Part shown: positions 1 through 8,310 of the stretch, one piece after another
Layout: the number at the start of each line of letters is the position of its first letter
Numbering within the stretch: the stretch's first letter is position 1
Assembly: GCF_023701745.1 (NCBI RefSeq)
Contig: NZ_JAJOZB010000001.1
Location: 6,743,001-6,807,000, forward strand
Reading direction: 5' to 3'
Source of the DNA: Streptomyces sp. RKAG293
Lineage (GTDB): Bacteria > Actinomycetota > Actinomycetes > Streptomycetales > Streptomycetaceae
DNA length: 64,000 bases
The notes under the pieces: generated by a model
The model's input: only the letters and a program-made list of their open reading frames with translations
What the model was told of the DNA's origin: nothing
Databases searched by the model: none
Translations under genes and position numbers: made by a program

Positions 1-813
1 CTGCCGATCCCGACCGGCAACACGTTCGAGTGGGACAGCGAGTCCACCTACGTCCGCAAGCCCCCGTACTTCGACGGCATGACGATGGAGACCACTCCGG
101 TCACCGACGTCACCGGCGCCCGGGTGCTGGCCCGGCTGGGCGACTCGGTCACCACCGACCACATCTCCCCGGCCGGTGCGATCAAGGCCGACACCCCGGC
201 CGGCAAGTACCTGACCGAGCACAAGGTCGAGCGCCGTGACTTCAACAGCTACGGCTCGCGCCGCGGCAACCACGAGGTCATGATCCGCGGCACCTTCGCG
301 AACATCCGGCTGCGCAACCAGATCGCACCGGGCACCGAGGGCGGCTTCACCCGCGACTTCACCGTCGAGGGCGGCCCGGTGTCGTTCATCTACGACGCCT
401 CGCAGAACTACCAGGCCGCCGGCATCCCGCTGGTCATCCTGGCGGGCAAGGAGTACGGCTCGGGCTCGTCCCGCGACTGGGCCGCCAAGGGCACCGCGCT
501 GCTCGGCGTCAAGGCCGTCATCGCCGAGTCCTACGAGCGCATCCACCGCTCGAACCTGATCGGCATGGGCGTCCTGCCGCTGCAGTACCCGGAGGGCGTG
601 ACCGCGGCCTCCCTGGGGCTCACCGGCGAGGAGACCTTCTCCTTCACCGGCGTGACCGCGCTGAACGACGGCGGGATCCCGGAGACGGTGAAGGTGACGG
701 CCGGCGACGTGGAATTCGACGCCAAGCTGCGCATCGACACCCCCGGCGAGGCGGACTACTACCGCAACGGCGGCATCCTGCAGTACGTGCTGCGCTCGCT
801 GATCACCAAGTAA
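1..813 (+). CDS. acnA: aconitate hydratase, C-terminal part (cut by window start)
   Basis: The reading frame is open from the first base and encodes the last 270 residues of a roughly 900-residue aconitase. Aconitase interconverts citrate and isocitrate in the cytosolic TCA cycle using a 4Fe-4S cluster. The visible part holds the end of the linker and the swivelling domain 4, with the family motifs TTDHISPAG, SYGSRRGNHEVM and EYGSGSSRDWAAKG; the last carries the substrate-binding serine/arginine loop. The iron-cluster cysteines lie in the missing N-terminal part. A strong hairpin follows the stop codon, so it is probably a single transcription unit. Identification is secure; the 5' end is outside the window. 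Confidence 0.97.
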   Translation: MPIPTGNTFEWDSESTYVRKPPYFDGMTMETTPVTDVTGARVLARLGDSVTTDHISPAGAIKADTPAGKYLTEHKVERRDFNSYGSRRGNHEVMIRGTFANIRLRNQIAPGTEGGFTRDFTVEGGPVSFIYDASQNYQAAGIPLVILAGKEYGSGSSRDWAAKGTALLGVKAVIAESYERIHRSNLIGMGVLPLQYPEGVTAASLGLTGEETFSFTGVTALNDGGIPETVKVTAGDVEFDAKLRIDTPGEADYYRNGGILQYVLRSLITK

Positions 814-855
814 GCACCGCCCGACACGGGCCGGGACGGCCCGCCACGGCCGTCC

Positions 856-895
856 GGACGGACCGCACCCCCTCACCCTGGGGTGCGGTCCGTCC
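856..895 (+). terminator. intrinsic-type terminator hairpin after acnA
   Basis: A perfect 16-bp GC-rich stem (arms 856-871 and 880-895) encloses an 8-nt loop, 43 bases after the aconitase stop. No long T-tract follows, which is usual for Streptomyces terminators. Confidence 0.85.
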
Positions 896-1268
896 GCATT
901 TGTCCTTCAAGAAGTGAACGTGAGAGGGGTGATCAATGGTAGATAAGTGAAGGCGAATGCCTACTGTTCGAGGTGGTTCCAGAAACGGAGTCTGCTCCTC
1001 CGCGTTTCGGCCAGGTCTCAACTCGGGAAAGCTTCACGGCCAAACGGGCTTTCGATCTTGCCCTCTCAACGAGAAGTGGACTATACCTGTCGCGTCCAGG
1101 GAAGCCCGCGAGCGCGGGCCGGGCGGGGGGATCGACGGGCCGAAAACGCCCGCTCGTGGCAGGACCACCCCTCCGGTGGATGGCAGCATCACTGAAGCTT
1201 CATCTGTTCGCGGGCGCCGGCGGATTCCGCTGCACCGCATGAGTCCTGTAGAGGGCGAGGACTTGAGC
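896..1268. other. intergenic region between acnA and the ngc operon
   Basis: About 370 bases without a convincing gene. Open frames here have no ribosome-binding site and lack homology I can recognise. It holds the DasR-like site at 1075-1090 and a 10-bp palindrome TGAAGCTTCA at 1193-1202, and presumably the ngcE promoter. I could not place -10/-35 elements with confidence. Confidence 0.5.
1075..1090. promoter_or_regulatory. DasR-responsive element (dre)-like operator upstream of ngcE
   Basis: The 16-mer AGTGGACTATACCTGT matches 13 of 16 positions of the published dre consensus A(G/C)TGGTCTAGACCA(G/C)T, the operator of the GntR-family N-acetylglucosamine regulator DasR. It lies about 180 bases before the ngcE start, in front of an aminosugar importer, which fits the regulon. 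Binding is inferred. Confidence 0.65.
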
Positions 1269-2687
1269 ATGGGATCCGAACTGAACCGCCGGGATCTGGT
1301 CAAGCGCGCGATGGCCGTTGGCCTGGTCGCCGTACCGTCGGCATCTTTCCTCACCGCGTGTGCCTCCGACAGCGGTGACAAGACCGACAAGCCCAAGGAG
1401 ACGGGCACGGTGTCCGCCAAGAACCCGCTCGGTGTCAAGGAGGGCGCGCCTCTCGAGGCGTTCATCTTCAAGGGCGGCTTCGGCGACGACTACGTCAAGA
1501 ACGCCGAGACGGCTTACAACACCACCTACAAGACGACGGTCAAGCACACGGGTACCCAGGCCCTGGGCCCGAAGCTGCAGCCGCGTTTCGCCGGTGGCAG
1601 CCCGCCGGACGTCATGGACAACTCGGGTGCCGACAACCTGGACACCGCGGCGCTCGCCAAGCAGGGCAAGCTCGTCGACCTCACTCCGCTGCTCGACGCC
1701 GCGTCCTTCGACGACCCGGCCAAGAAGGTCCGCGACACCCTGATCGCCGGCACCATCGAGCAGGGCCAGTACGGCGGCAAGGAGGTGTACGCGCTCAACT
1801 ACGCGTTCACCGTCTACGGCACCTGGTACTCCAACAAGCTCTTCAAGGAGAAGGGCTGGACGTACCCGCAGACCCTCACCGAGCAGCTCGCGCTGTTCGA
1901 GAAGATCAAGGCCGCGGGCATCGCGCCGTACACGTACCCGGGCAAGTACCCGTACTACGTGCACTTCGACATCTTCGCCCAGATCGCCAAGGCCGGCGGC
2001 GTCGAGGGCATCAACGCCATCGACAACCTGGAGCCGAAGGCGTTCCAGACCGACGCGGTCAAGGGTGTCATCGCGTACTACGAGGAGCTGGCCGCCAAGG
2101 GCTACATCCTCCAGGGTTCCGAGGGCAAGACCCACATCCAGGCGCAGACCGACTGGACGAAGGGCAAGGCCGCCTTCATCCCGAACGGTTCCTGGGTGGA
2201 GAACGAGGCAGCGCCCACCATGCCGAAGGACTTCGACCTGGCGGTCGGCCCGATCCAGGGTGCCGCCAGCGACAAGCTTCCGTACGGTGCGATCCGCGCC
2301 GCGGCCGGTGAGCCCTTCATCGTCGCCAAGGACGGCAAGAACCCGGCCGGCGGCATGGAGCTGCTCCGCATCATGCTGAGCAAGGCCCAGGCCAAGGCCT
2401 TCACCGAGTCCCTGAAGTCCCTGACCGCCGTCGCGGGCGCCGAGGAGGGCCTGACCCTGACCCCGGGTCTCGCCTCCGCGAGCGCGGGCCTCAAGGCCGC
2501 CGCCGCCAACGTCGTGAACCCGCGGCTCGGCGACTGGTACAAGAAGCTGAACGAAGAGACGATCGGCAACCTGACCCTCGACCTGCTCTCCGGCAAGATC
2601 AAGGCCGCCGAGTGGATCACCAAGGCGCAGGCGGCCTCGGACGCGACCGCGAAGGACTCGTCCGTCCCGAAGTTCAAGCACGCCTGA
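1269..2687 (+). CDS. ngcE: N-acetylglucosamine/diacetylchitobiose-type ABC transporter substrate-binding lipoprotein
   Basis: A 472-residue extracellular solute-binding protein (cluster B) that captures the sugar outside the membrane and hands it to the NgcF/NgcG-type permeases encoded next. The N-terminus has a twin-arginine signal (NRRDLVKR, residues 6-13) and a lipobox LTAC with the lipidated Cys at about residue 31, indicating Tat export and lipid anchoring. The ATG at 1269 is chosen because GAGG lies at 1256-1259 with normal spacing and the signal peptide starts directly after it; TTG 1263 and ATG 1239 are in-frame alternatives. No ATPase is in the operon; Streptomyces carbohydrate importers of this class share the distant ATPase MsiK. 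The sugar assignment rests on resemblance to NgcE, synteny and the dre-like site; another oligosaccharide is possible. Confidence 0.8.
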   Translation: MGSELNRRDLVKRAMAVGLVAVPSASFLTACASDSGDKTDKPKETGTVSAKNPLGVKEGAPLEAFIFKGGFGDDYVKNAETAYNTTYKTTVKHTGTQALGPKLQPRFAGGSPPDVMDNSGADNLDTAALAKQGKLVDLTPLLDAASFDDPAKKVRDTLIAGTIEQGQYGGKEVYALNYAFTVYGTWYSNKLFKEKGWTYPQTLTEQLALFEKIKAAGIAPYTYPGKYPYYVHFDIFAQIAKAGGVEGINAIDNLEPKAFQTDAVKGVIAYYEELAAKGYILQGSEGKTHIQAQTDWTKGKAAFIPNGSWVENEAAPTMPKDFDLAVGPIQGAASDKLPYGAIRAAAGEPFIVAKDGKNPAGGMELLRIMLSKAQAKAFTESLKSLTAVAGAEEGLTLTPGLASASAGLKAAAANVVNPRLGDWYKKLNEETIGNLTLDLLSGKIKAAEWITKAQAASDATAKDSSVPKFKHA

Positions 2688-2730
2688 CGCTGCTTCACTT
2701 GTACTGACTGAGACGAGAGCGACCGGCGAC

Positions 2731-3660
2731 ATGCGACATGGCAAGTACCGGTTCATCATCGGTTTTCTGGCAATCCCCTTGGCGTTGTACGGGGTCCTCG
2801 TGATCTCGCCCTTCGTCCAGGACTTCCAGATCTCGATGACGGACTGGAGCGGAATCTCATCCGACAAGAAATTCATCGGGCTCGACAACTACCAGAAGCT
2901 CATTCACAACGACCTTTTCTGGAAGTCGTTGTCGCACAACATCATCATGCTGCTGGTGGTGCCGCTGGTGACGCTGTCGCTCGGTCTGTTCTTCGCCTTC
3001 ATGCTCAACGTCGGAGGCCGCCGCAGAGGTAGTGCTGCGGGGGTCTCCGGCGTGCGGGGATCGTCCATCTACAAGGTGGTCTTCTTCTTCCCGCAGGTGC
3101 TGTCCGTCACGATCATCGCTGTGCTCTGGCAGCAGATCTACAACCCGGACAACAAGGAAGGCCTGCTCAACGCCCTGCTGGGGAATGTGGGGCTGGGCGC
3201 CCTGCAGCACGCGTGGCTGGGCGACAAGTCCACCGCGCTGGCCTGCATCATGGTCGTCATGATCTGGGCGAACGTCGGCTTCTACGTCGTCCTGTTCTCC
3301 GCCGGGATGGCCTCCATCCCGACCGAGATCTACGAGGCGGCCCGGCTGGACGGTGCCGAGCGCGGCACGACGTTCTTCCGGATCACCCTGCCGCTGCTGC
3401 GGGACACGGTTGCCACCGGCTGGGTGTACATGGGCATCATGGCCATGGACGGTTTCGCGTTCGTGCAGCTGATGTCGGTGAACAACGGCGGGCCCGACGA
3501 ATCGACCGACGTGCTGCCCCTGCTGTTGTACAAGACGGCGTTCCGGGACAACAGCCAGTTCGGTTACGCGGCCTCGATGGGTGTCGCGATGCTGATCGTG
3601 ACGCTGATCTTCGCCATTCTCAGCATGCGGCTGTCGCGCCGCGACCGTATCGAGTTCTAG
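2731..3660 (+). CDS. ngcF: sugar ABC transporter permease, NgcF-type
   Basis: A 309-residue inner-membrane permease of the MalF/binding-protein-dependent transport family with about six transmembrane segments, beginning at residue 8 or so. The cytoplasmic EAA loop that contacts the ATPase is visible as EAARLDGAERGTTFFRITLP in the C-terminal half. It forms a heterodimer with the next gene product to move the sugar delivered by the upstream lipoprotein. It lies 43 bases after ngcE and 10 bases before ngcG in the same direction, so the three form one operon. Between TM1 and TM2 there is a short insert rich in Gly/Arg/Ser around residues 95-108. The family is certain; the substrate is inferred. 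Confidence 0.85.
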   Translation: MRHGKYRFIIGFLAIPLALYGVLVISPFVQDFQISMTDWSGISSDKKFIGLDNYQKLIHNDLFWKSLSHNIIMLLVVPLVTLSLGLFFAFMLNVGGRRRGSAAGVSGVRGSSIYKVVFFFPQVLSVTIIAVLWQQIYNPDNKEGLLNALLGNVGLGALQHAWLGDKSTALACIMVVMIWANVGFYVVLFSAGMASIPTEIYEAARLDGAERGTTFFRITLPLLRDTVATGWVYMGIMAMDGFAFVQLMSVNNGGPDESTDVLPLLLYKTAFRDNSQFGYAASMGVAMLIVTLIFAILSMRLSRRDRIEF

Positions 3661-3670
3661 GGGTGGCGCG

Positions 3671-4585
3671 ATGACGACGAACGCAGTTTCTGTGGAAAAG
3701 CAGAAGTCGGCGGCCCCGACCGCCAAGAACAGGACCAAACGCAACTGGCGGCGCAGTGAGGGAGGCGTGCTCAACGTCTTCTCCCACGGCTTCCTCCTGG
3801 TGTGGGCGCTCATGGTCGGCGTGCCGATGCTCTGGGTGCTCTGGAGCTCGCTCAAGACCTCGGGCGACATCGTGGGCAGCCCCTGGTCGCTCCCCACGCA
3901 CCTGCACTTCGACAACTGGACCCGGGCCTGGAACAAGGCCAACATCGGCCAGTACTTCATCAACACGGCGATCGTGGTCGGCTGCTCGACCACCGGCACG
4001 ATGATCCTGGGCTCGATGGCCGCCTACGTCCTGGCGCGCTTCGAGTTCTTCGGGAACCGGTTCATCTACTACCTCTTCGTCGCCGGCATGGCCTTCCCCG
4101 TCGTGATGGTGCTGGTTCCGCTCTTCTTCGTCACGAAGAACCTGGGCCTGCTGAACACGTTCCCCGGACTGATCCTGGTCTACATCGCGTACTCGCTGCC
4201 CTTCACCGTGTTCTTCATGACGTCGTTCTTCCGGACGCTGCCGACCTCGATCGCCGAGGCGGCACTGGTCGACGGTGCCTCGCACTCGAGGACCTTCTTC
4301 CAGATCATGCTGCCGATGTCGAAGCCGGGCCTCATCAGCATCGGCGTCTTCAACATCCTGGGACAGTGGAATCAGTACCTGCTGCCGATCGTCCTCAACC
4401 AGGGCGACTCCAAGAACTACCTGCTGACGCAGGGACTGGCGGACCTGGCGACGCAGCAGGGGTACGCGGGTGACTGGGCGGCGCTCTTCGCCGGCCTCGC
4501 CATCGCGATGCTCCCGGTACTCGCCGTCTACATCGTCTTCCAGAAGCAGATCCAGGCCGGCCTCACCGCCGGTGCGATCAAGTAG
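3671..4585 (+). CDS. ngcG: sugar ABC transporter permease, NgcG-type
   Basis: A 304-residue MalG-type permease, partner of the preceding permease. A basic cytoplasmic N-terminus of about 35 residues precedes six predicted transmembrane helices. The EAA loop reads EAALVDGASHSRTFFQIMLP at about residues 196-215. The ATG start is preceded by GGGGTGGCG and lies 10 bases after the previous stop, consistent with translational coupling. The aldo/keto reductase begins 35 bases downstream and may be cotranscribed. Family and operon position are clear; specificity is by analogy with ngcEFG. Confidence 0.85.
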   Translation: MTTNAVSVEKQKSAAPTAKNRTKRNWRRSEGGVLNVFSHGFLLVWALMVGVPMLWVLWSSLKTSGDIVGSPWSLPTHLHFDNWTRAWNKANIGQYFINTAIVVGCSTTGTMILGSMAAYVLARFEFFGNRFIYYLFVAGMAFPVVMVLVPLFFVTKNLGLLNTFPGLILVYIAYSLPFTVFFMTSFFRTLPTSIAEAALVDGASHSRTFFQIMLPMSKPGLISIGVFNILGQWNQYLLPIVLNQGDSKNYLLTQGLADLATQQGYAGDWAALFAGLAIAMLPVLAVYIVFQKQIQAGLTAGAIK

Positions 4586-4620
4586 TCACCCACAGCAGTC
4601 GCGGCACGGACGGGGGCGGC

Positions 4621-5439
4621 GTGAGCGGTCTTCCGCGCGTCACCCTCAACACCGGCACCGCGATGCCACAGCTCGGCCTGGGCGTCGGTCATCTGACCGA
4701 CGCCCAGGCCGCTGTCGCGGTGTCGACGGCACTGGAGTGCGGCTACCGCGGCATCGACACCGCCGCGGTGTACGCCAACGAGCGCGGCACCGGCCGGGCG
4801 CTCGCCGCCTCGGGGCTGCCGCGCGCGGACCTCTTCGTCACGACCAAGCTGTGGAACGCCGACCAGGGCCACGACCGGACGCTGCGCGCCTTCGACGCCT
4901 CGCTGGCCGCGCTCGGCCTGGAGTACGTCGACCTGTACTTGATCCACTGGCCCCAGCCGGCCCGCGATCTGTACCCGGAGAGCTGGCGGGCGCTGGAACG
5001 GATCCACGCCGAGGGGCGCGCCCGCGCCATCGGTGTCTCCAACTTCTGTATCCCGCACCTCGAACGGCTGGCGGCCGGATCCGGCATCGTCCCGGCCGTC
5101 AACCAGATCGAGCTGCACCCCTGGTACCAGCGGCCAGCACTGCGGGCCCACCACCGTGCGCGGGGCATCGCCACCGAGGCGTACAGCCCCCTCGGACAGG
5201 GCGAGGCGCTCGCGCTGCCGGTGCTCACCGCCATAGCCGGGCGGTACGGGGTGACCGCCGCCCAGGTCGTCCTGCGCTGGAATCTGCAGCTCGGCCACAT
5301 CGCGATCCCCCGCTCGGCCGACCCGGCCCGGATCCGGCGGAACGCGGACCTGCTCGGCTTCACCCTGGACGACGCGGACCTGGCGGCGATCGCGGACCTG
5401 GACGCGGGGCGCCGCCTGGGGCCCGACCTGAACGGCTGA
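4621..5439 (+). CDS. aldo/keto reductase
   Basis: A 272-residue cytosolic NADPH-dependent aldo/keto reductase of the AKR5/2,5-diketo-gluconate reductase-like group. The catalytic tetrad is intact: Asp and Tyr in GIDTAAVY, Lys in VTTKLW and His in LIHWPQ. Other family blocks are AIGVSNFCIPHL, VNQIELHPWYQ and the NADP-binding IPRSADPARIRRN near the C-terminus. The start is GTG at 4621, just after a G-rich segment; no strong Shine-Dalgarno is seen. It follows ngcG by 35 bases and converges with the oxidoreductase at 5449, with only nine bases between stops. It could act on sugars imported by the ngc system or belong to the adjacent biosynthetic cluster; neither can be shown. The true substrate is unknown. 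Confidence 0.9.
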   Translation: MSGLPRVTLNTGTAMPQLGLGVGHLTDAQAAVAVSTALECGYRGIDTAAVYANERGTGRALAASGLPRADLFVTTKLWNADQGHDRTLRAFDASLAALGLEYVDLYLIHWPQPARDLYPESWRALERIHAEGRARAIGVSNFCIPHLERLAAGSGIVPAVNQIELHPWYQRPALRAHHRARGIATEAYSPLGQGEALALPVLTAIAGRYGVTAAQVVLRWNLQLGHIAIPRSADPARIRRNADLLGFTLDDADLAAIADLDAGRRLGPDLNG

Positions 5440-5448
5440 CGACGCGAC

Positions 5449-6447
5449 CTAGACCGTCACGTGGTGCGCCCGGTCCCTGATCTGCTCCAGCAGCGCCGCC
5501 TGATGCACCAGCGACTCCCCGTACGCGTCGAAGGGCGCACCCGTCAGCACGCGGTGGGCGAACGCCCGGGCTCCGTTGGCGTACTGGTCGTCGGCCGGCA
5601 GGACCAGATCCTGCACCGAGTCCTGCCGCTCCCAGCGCACCGACGGCAGCAGATCGGCGGGCGGGGTGAAGGCCCGGTCCACGCTGATCCGGCCCTCGCT
5701 GCCCCACAGGGCATAGGTGGTGCGGTAGGAGGAGTCGAAGCCGAAGGAGAGCTCCGCCGAGACGCCCGCGGGCGTGTGGAAGAGGGCGCTGCCGCCCACG
5801 TCCACGCCCGCGCGCCCGTCGATCCGCAGCTGGGAGCCGGCCAGGGCGAGATCGGGGCCGAGGAAGTACGTCGCCGCACGGACGGTGTAGGCACCCACGT
5901 CGAGCAGGGCGCCGCCGCCGAGCTCCGGGCTGTTGCGGATGTCCCCGGCGGGGCGCGGCGGGACGCCGAAGGCGGCGCTGAAGACCCGCGGTGCACCGAT
6001 CGCGCCGGCGTCGATCCGCTCGCGCACGGCCGGGTGCTGGGGGTGGTGGAGGAAGAGGAAGTTCTCCATCAGCCACAGACCGTGGTCCCGCGCCGCGGCC
6101 ACCAGTTCCGCGGCCTCCTCGGCCCCCGTCGTCAGGGACTTCTCGGCCAGTACGTGCTTGCCGGCGGCCAGCGCCCGCATCGCCCACCTGTGGTGCAGGC
6201 CGGTGGGCAGGACCACGTACACGGCGTCGACGTCCTCCCGCTCCAGCAGCGCCTCGTACCCGGTGACGGGCTCGCCGCCGAAGCGGTCCGCGAAGCGTGC
6301 CGCCTTCGCGGGGTCGCGGCTGGCCAGCGCCGTGATCCGGAGCTCCGGGACGGTGGCGATCGCGGGCAGCATCTTGCGCCAGGCGAAGTCGGCGCAGCCC
6401 AGCACCCCGAGCCGCAGGACGCCGGAGGCCGGTTCTGGCTCGCTCAT
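5449..6447 (-). CDS. Gfo/Idh/MocA oxidoreductase, probable NDP-hexose 3-ketoreductase
   Basis: A 332-residue NAD(P)-dependent oxidoreductase. The N-terminal Rossmann domain starts RLGVLGCADFAWRKMLPAI; the family signature AGKHVLAEKSLT (residues about 91-102) carries the EKP-like lysine, here EKS. The Gfo/Idh/MocA C-terminal domain follows. It is the last gene of a five-gene leftward operon and lies directly after an NDP-hexose 2,3-dehydratase. In 2-deoxysugar pathways the 2,3-dehydratase product (a 3,4-diketo sugar) is reduced at C3 by exactly this protein family. I therefore infer NDP-hexose 3-ketoreductase. The alternative is a generic sugar or inositol dehydrogenase. No dTDP-glucose synthase or 4,6-dehydratase is present, so the 4-keto-6-deoxy precursor would have to come from elsewhere in the genome. 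Confidence 0.85.
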   Translation of the reverse strand: MSEPEPASGVLRLGVLGCADFAWRKMLPAIATVPELRITALASRDPAKAARFADRFGGEPVTGYEALLEREDVDAVYVVLPTGLHHRWAMRALAAGKHVLAEKSLTTGAEEAAELVAAARDHGLWLMENFLFLHHPQHPAVRERIDAGAIGAPRVFSAAFGVPPRPAGDIRNSPELGGGALLDVGAYTVRAATYFLGPDLALAGSQLRIDGRAGVDVGGSALFHTPAGVSAELSFGFDSSYRTTYALWGSEGRISVDRAFTPPADLLPSVRWERQDSVQDLVLPADDQYANGARAFAHRVLTGAPFDAYGESLVHQAALLEQIRDRAHHVTV

Positions 6448-6485
6448 CGGGGTTCCCCTTCACACGTTCCTCAGCGCGCCGCCGG

Positions 6486-7775
6486 TCACAGGCTCCGCGC
6501 GCAGGCGAGCAGGGTGCGCGCCTCCACGTTCAGATAATGGCCGTGACCCACCAGTTCCATCAGCTGGGACACGGTCGTCCAGCAGAAGTCCTCCGGCACC
6601 CGCACCGGCACCTCGTCACCCACCTCGATCAGCCGGTAGCGGGTCCTGGCGTGGTAGAAACGGCCGCCCTCCTCGGACAGCACCGCGTCGAAGCGCACCT
6701 GGTCCTGCGAGGCACCCAGCACCACGTCGAGGAACGGCGGCGCCCCGCCGGAGCCGCCCGCCGCCGCGTCGGGTAGCTGCACGGTGGGCGCGATCTCGAC
6801 CCGGTCCAGCAGCCCCGGCTCGTGCCCGGCGCGGGCGAGCAGATGCGGTACGCCGTCGATCCGGCGGACGAGGAACGCCGCGAGTCCCAGGCCGCGGGGC
6901 GCGAGCAGCGGCTGTGTCCAGCCGGGCACCTCCCGGTTCCCGGCCTGCACCCGTACCGCGATGACGTCGAAACGGTCCCCGGCCTCGTCGCTTATCCGCC
7001 GCGGGGACCGGGCCCAGCCCGGCACCCCGGTCAGCGGCACCAGCCGCGCGGACCAGTCGCAGCGGGTCTTGGCCTCGGTGAACCAGCTGAGCACGTGGCT
7101 CATGGAGTGGTGCGCGGCCCCGGCAGAACGGGGACCCGGAGGGAAGGGCAGCGAGGCGATCACCGAGCGGCTGTCCATGTTGACGAGGTCGTCGACGCGC
7201 AGCATCCGCCGCAGGTCGTCCCAGGCGATCCACTGGTGGTCCTCGTGGAGTGGGACGTCCTCGGTCACCCGCACCACCATGTTGCGGTTGCGCTTGTGCC
7301 AGAACCAGGTGCCCTGCTCGGACTGCAGGGTGTCCACCAGGACCTGCCCGCGGCCGGGACCGCGGAAGTGGTCGAGGTAGCGGGTCGGCTGGCCGCCGTG
7401 CACCCGGGTGTAGTTGCTGCGGGTGGCCTGCACGGTGGGGGACAGCTGCAGGGTGTTGATGTTGCCGGGTTCCATCTTCGCCTGCATCAGGCAGTGCGGG
7501 ACCCCGTCGAAGTCCTTCACGAGGATGCCGAGGACACCGAACTCCGGCTGGTGGATCACCGGTTGGGCCCAGGTGCCGCGGCCGTCCCCGTCGGTCACCC
7601 GCAGCCCTTCCACCGAGAAGAACTTCCCGCTCCCGTGCACCAGGTTCCCGGTCGGCTCGTCGAAGGACCAGCCCTCCATCTCGTCGAACGGAATCCGGGT
7701 GACGTCGAACCAGCCCGCCCTGGCGCGCTTGGTCCACCACTCCTGGAACGCTTCGGGCACCCCGTCCCAGCTCAT
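6486..7775 (-). CDS. NDP-hexose 2,3-dehydratase family protein
   Basis: A 429-residue protein of the EvaA/TylX3-type NDP-hexose 2,3-dehydratase family, the committing step of 2-deoxysugar formation from NDP-4-keto-6-deoxyglucose. The two homologous halves typical of the family are visible: the first contains QPVIHQPEFGVLGILVKDFDG, with QAKMEPGNINTLQLSPTVQA, and the second the related RAGHEPGLLDRVEIAPTVQL. The start ATG at 7775 overlaps the stop of the upstream gene (ATGA), showing coupling. It is somewhat shorter than the usual 460-490 residues. Its presence beside a 3-ketoreductase and a glycosyltransferase argues for attachment of a 2-deoxysugar to the cluster's product. Confidence 0.9.
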   Translation of the reverse strand: MSWDGVPEAFQEWWTKRARAGWFDVTRIPFDEMEGWSFDEPTGNLVHGSGKFFSVEGLRVTDGDGRGTWAQPVIHQPEFGVLGILVKDFDGVPHCLMQAKMEPGNINTLQLSPTVQATRSNYTRVHGGQPTRYLDHFRGPGRGQVLVDTLQSEQGTWFWHKRNRNMVVRVTEDVPLHEDHQWIAWDDLRRMLRVDDLVNMDSRSVIASLPFPPGPRSAGAAHHSMSHVLSWFTEAKTRCDWSARLVPLTGVPGWARSPRRISDEAGDRFDVIAVRVQAGNREVPGWTQPLLAPRGLGLAAFLVRRIDGVPHLLARAGHEPGLLDRVEIAPTVQLPDAAAGGSGGAPPFLDVVLGASQDQVRFDAVLSEEGGRFYHARTRYRLIEVGDEVPVRVPEDFCWTTVSQLMELVGHGHYLNVEARTLLACARSL

Positions 7776-8308
7776 CGCCCGGGCACCGGGACGAAGTGCG
7801 GGCTGAACGTCTCGTGCAGGTGGATGCGGCTGCCGTCGGAGCAGTTGATGATGTACTCCTTGAACGCGCACGGCGTACCGGCCCCGCCCGGCGGCCAGCT
7901 CGCCAGCCCGTTGTCGAGGATGACGCGGTGCTGCATGGAGTTGCGGGCGCGCAGTTCACGGCCGAGCGGTGTGGAGTCCTGGCTGTCCGCCAGCCACGGC
8001 ACGGCCGCCCCGTCGAAGGCGACACGGTTGCTGCTGACGACCTCCCCGGCCGGGGTGAGCAGCGCGGACCTGCGGAGCACCGGCTTCGCGTGCGGCGACA
8101 GCCCCAGCTCGTCGCGGATCCGGCGGTCCAGGGACCCGGCGTCCACCGGGAGCTGGGAGTCGACGCGGACGGTGAGCCGGCAGGCGATGAGCGACTCCAG
8201 CAGGATCGTGGTCGATCCCTCGCTCTCCAGCAGCATGCGGGTCTGCGGGGGCAGTTCCATGAACGTGCCGCGTGCGGTGCGGTGGATACCGGGAGCGGAG
8301 TTCTCCAT
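7772..8308 (-). CDS. chorismate lyase-like protein (UbiC/DUF98 superfamily)
   Basis: A 178-residue protein recognised as a chorismate pyruvate-lyase relative. The blocks LPPQTRMLLESEGSTTILLE, VLRRSALLTPAGEVVSSNRV, STPLGREL and KEYIINCSDGSRIHLHETFS follow the order and spacing I recall for mycobacterial Rv2949c and other DUF98 lyases. Those enzymes convert chorismate to 4-hydroxybenzoate and pyruvate. The family Arg and Glu that contact the product appear to be retained (RR..LL and HETF). The start is ATG 8308, two bases from the ligase stop; a second Met at residue 17 is an alternative. Position between an acyl-activating ligase and sugar genes suggests that it makes the aryl acid starter of the cluster. 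Whether the product is 4- or 3-hydroxybenzoate cannot be read. Confidence 0.75.
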   Translation of the reverse strand: MENSAPGIHRTARGTFMELPPQTRMLLESEGSTTILLESLIACRLTVRVDSQLPVDAGSLDRRIRDELGLSPHAKPVLRRSALLTPAGEVVSSNRVAFDGAAVPWLADSQDSTPLGRELRARNSMQHRVILDNGLASWPPGGAGTPCAFKEYIINCSDGSRIHLHETFSPHFVPVPGR

Positions 8309-8310
8309 GG

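Noticed and set aside
957..1268. N-terminal extension of the ngcE frame to 957
   Set aside because: The translated extension has no signal sequence, lies across the dre-like operator, and the twin-arginine signal starts at 1269 with a proper ribosome site.
5446..5461. CCTAGACCGT as a further DasR-like site
   Set aside because: Only about half of the consensus positions match and the CTAG arises from the stop codon of the oxidoreductase gene between convergent genes.
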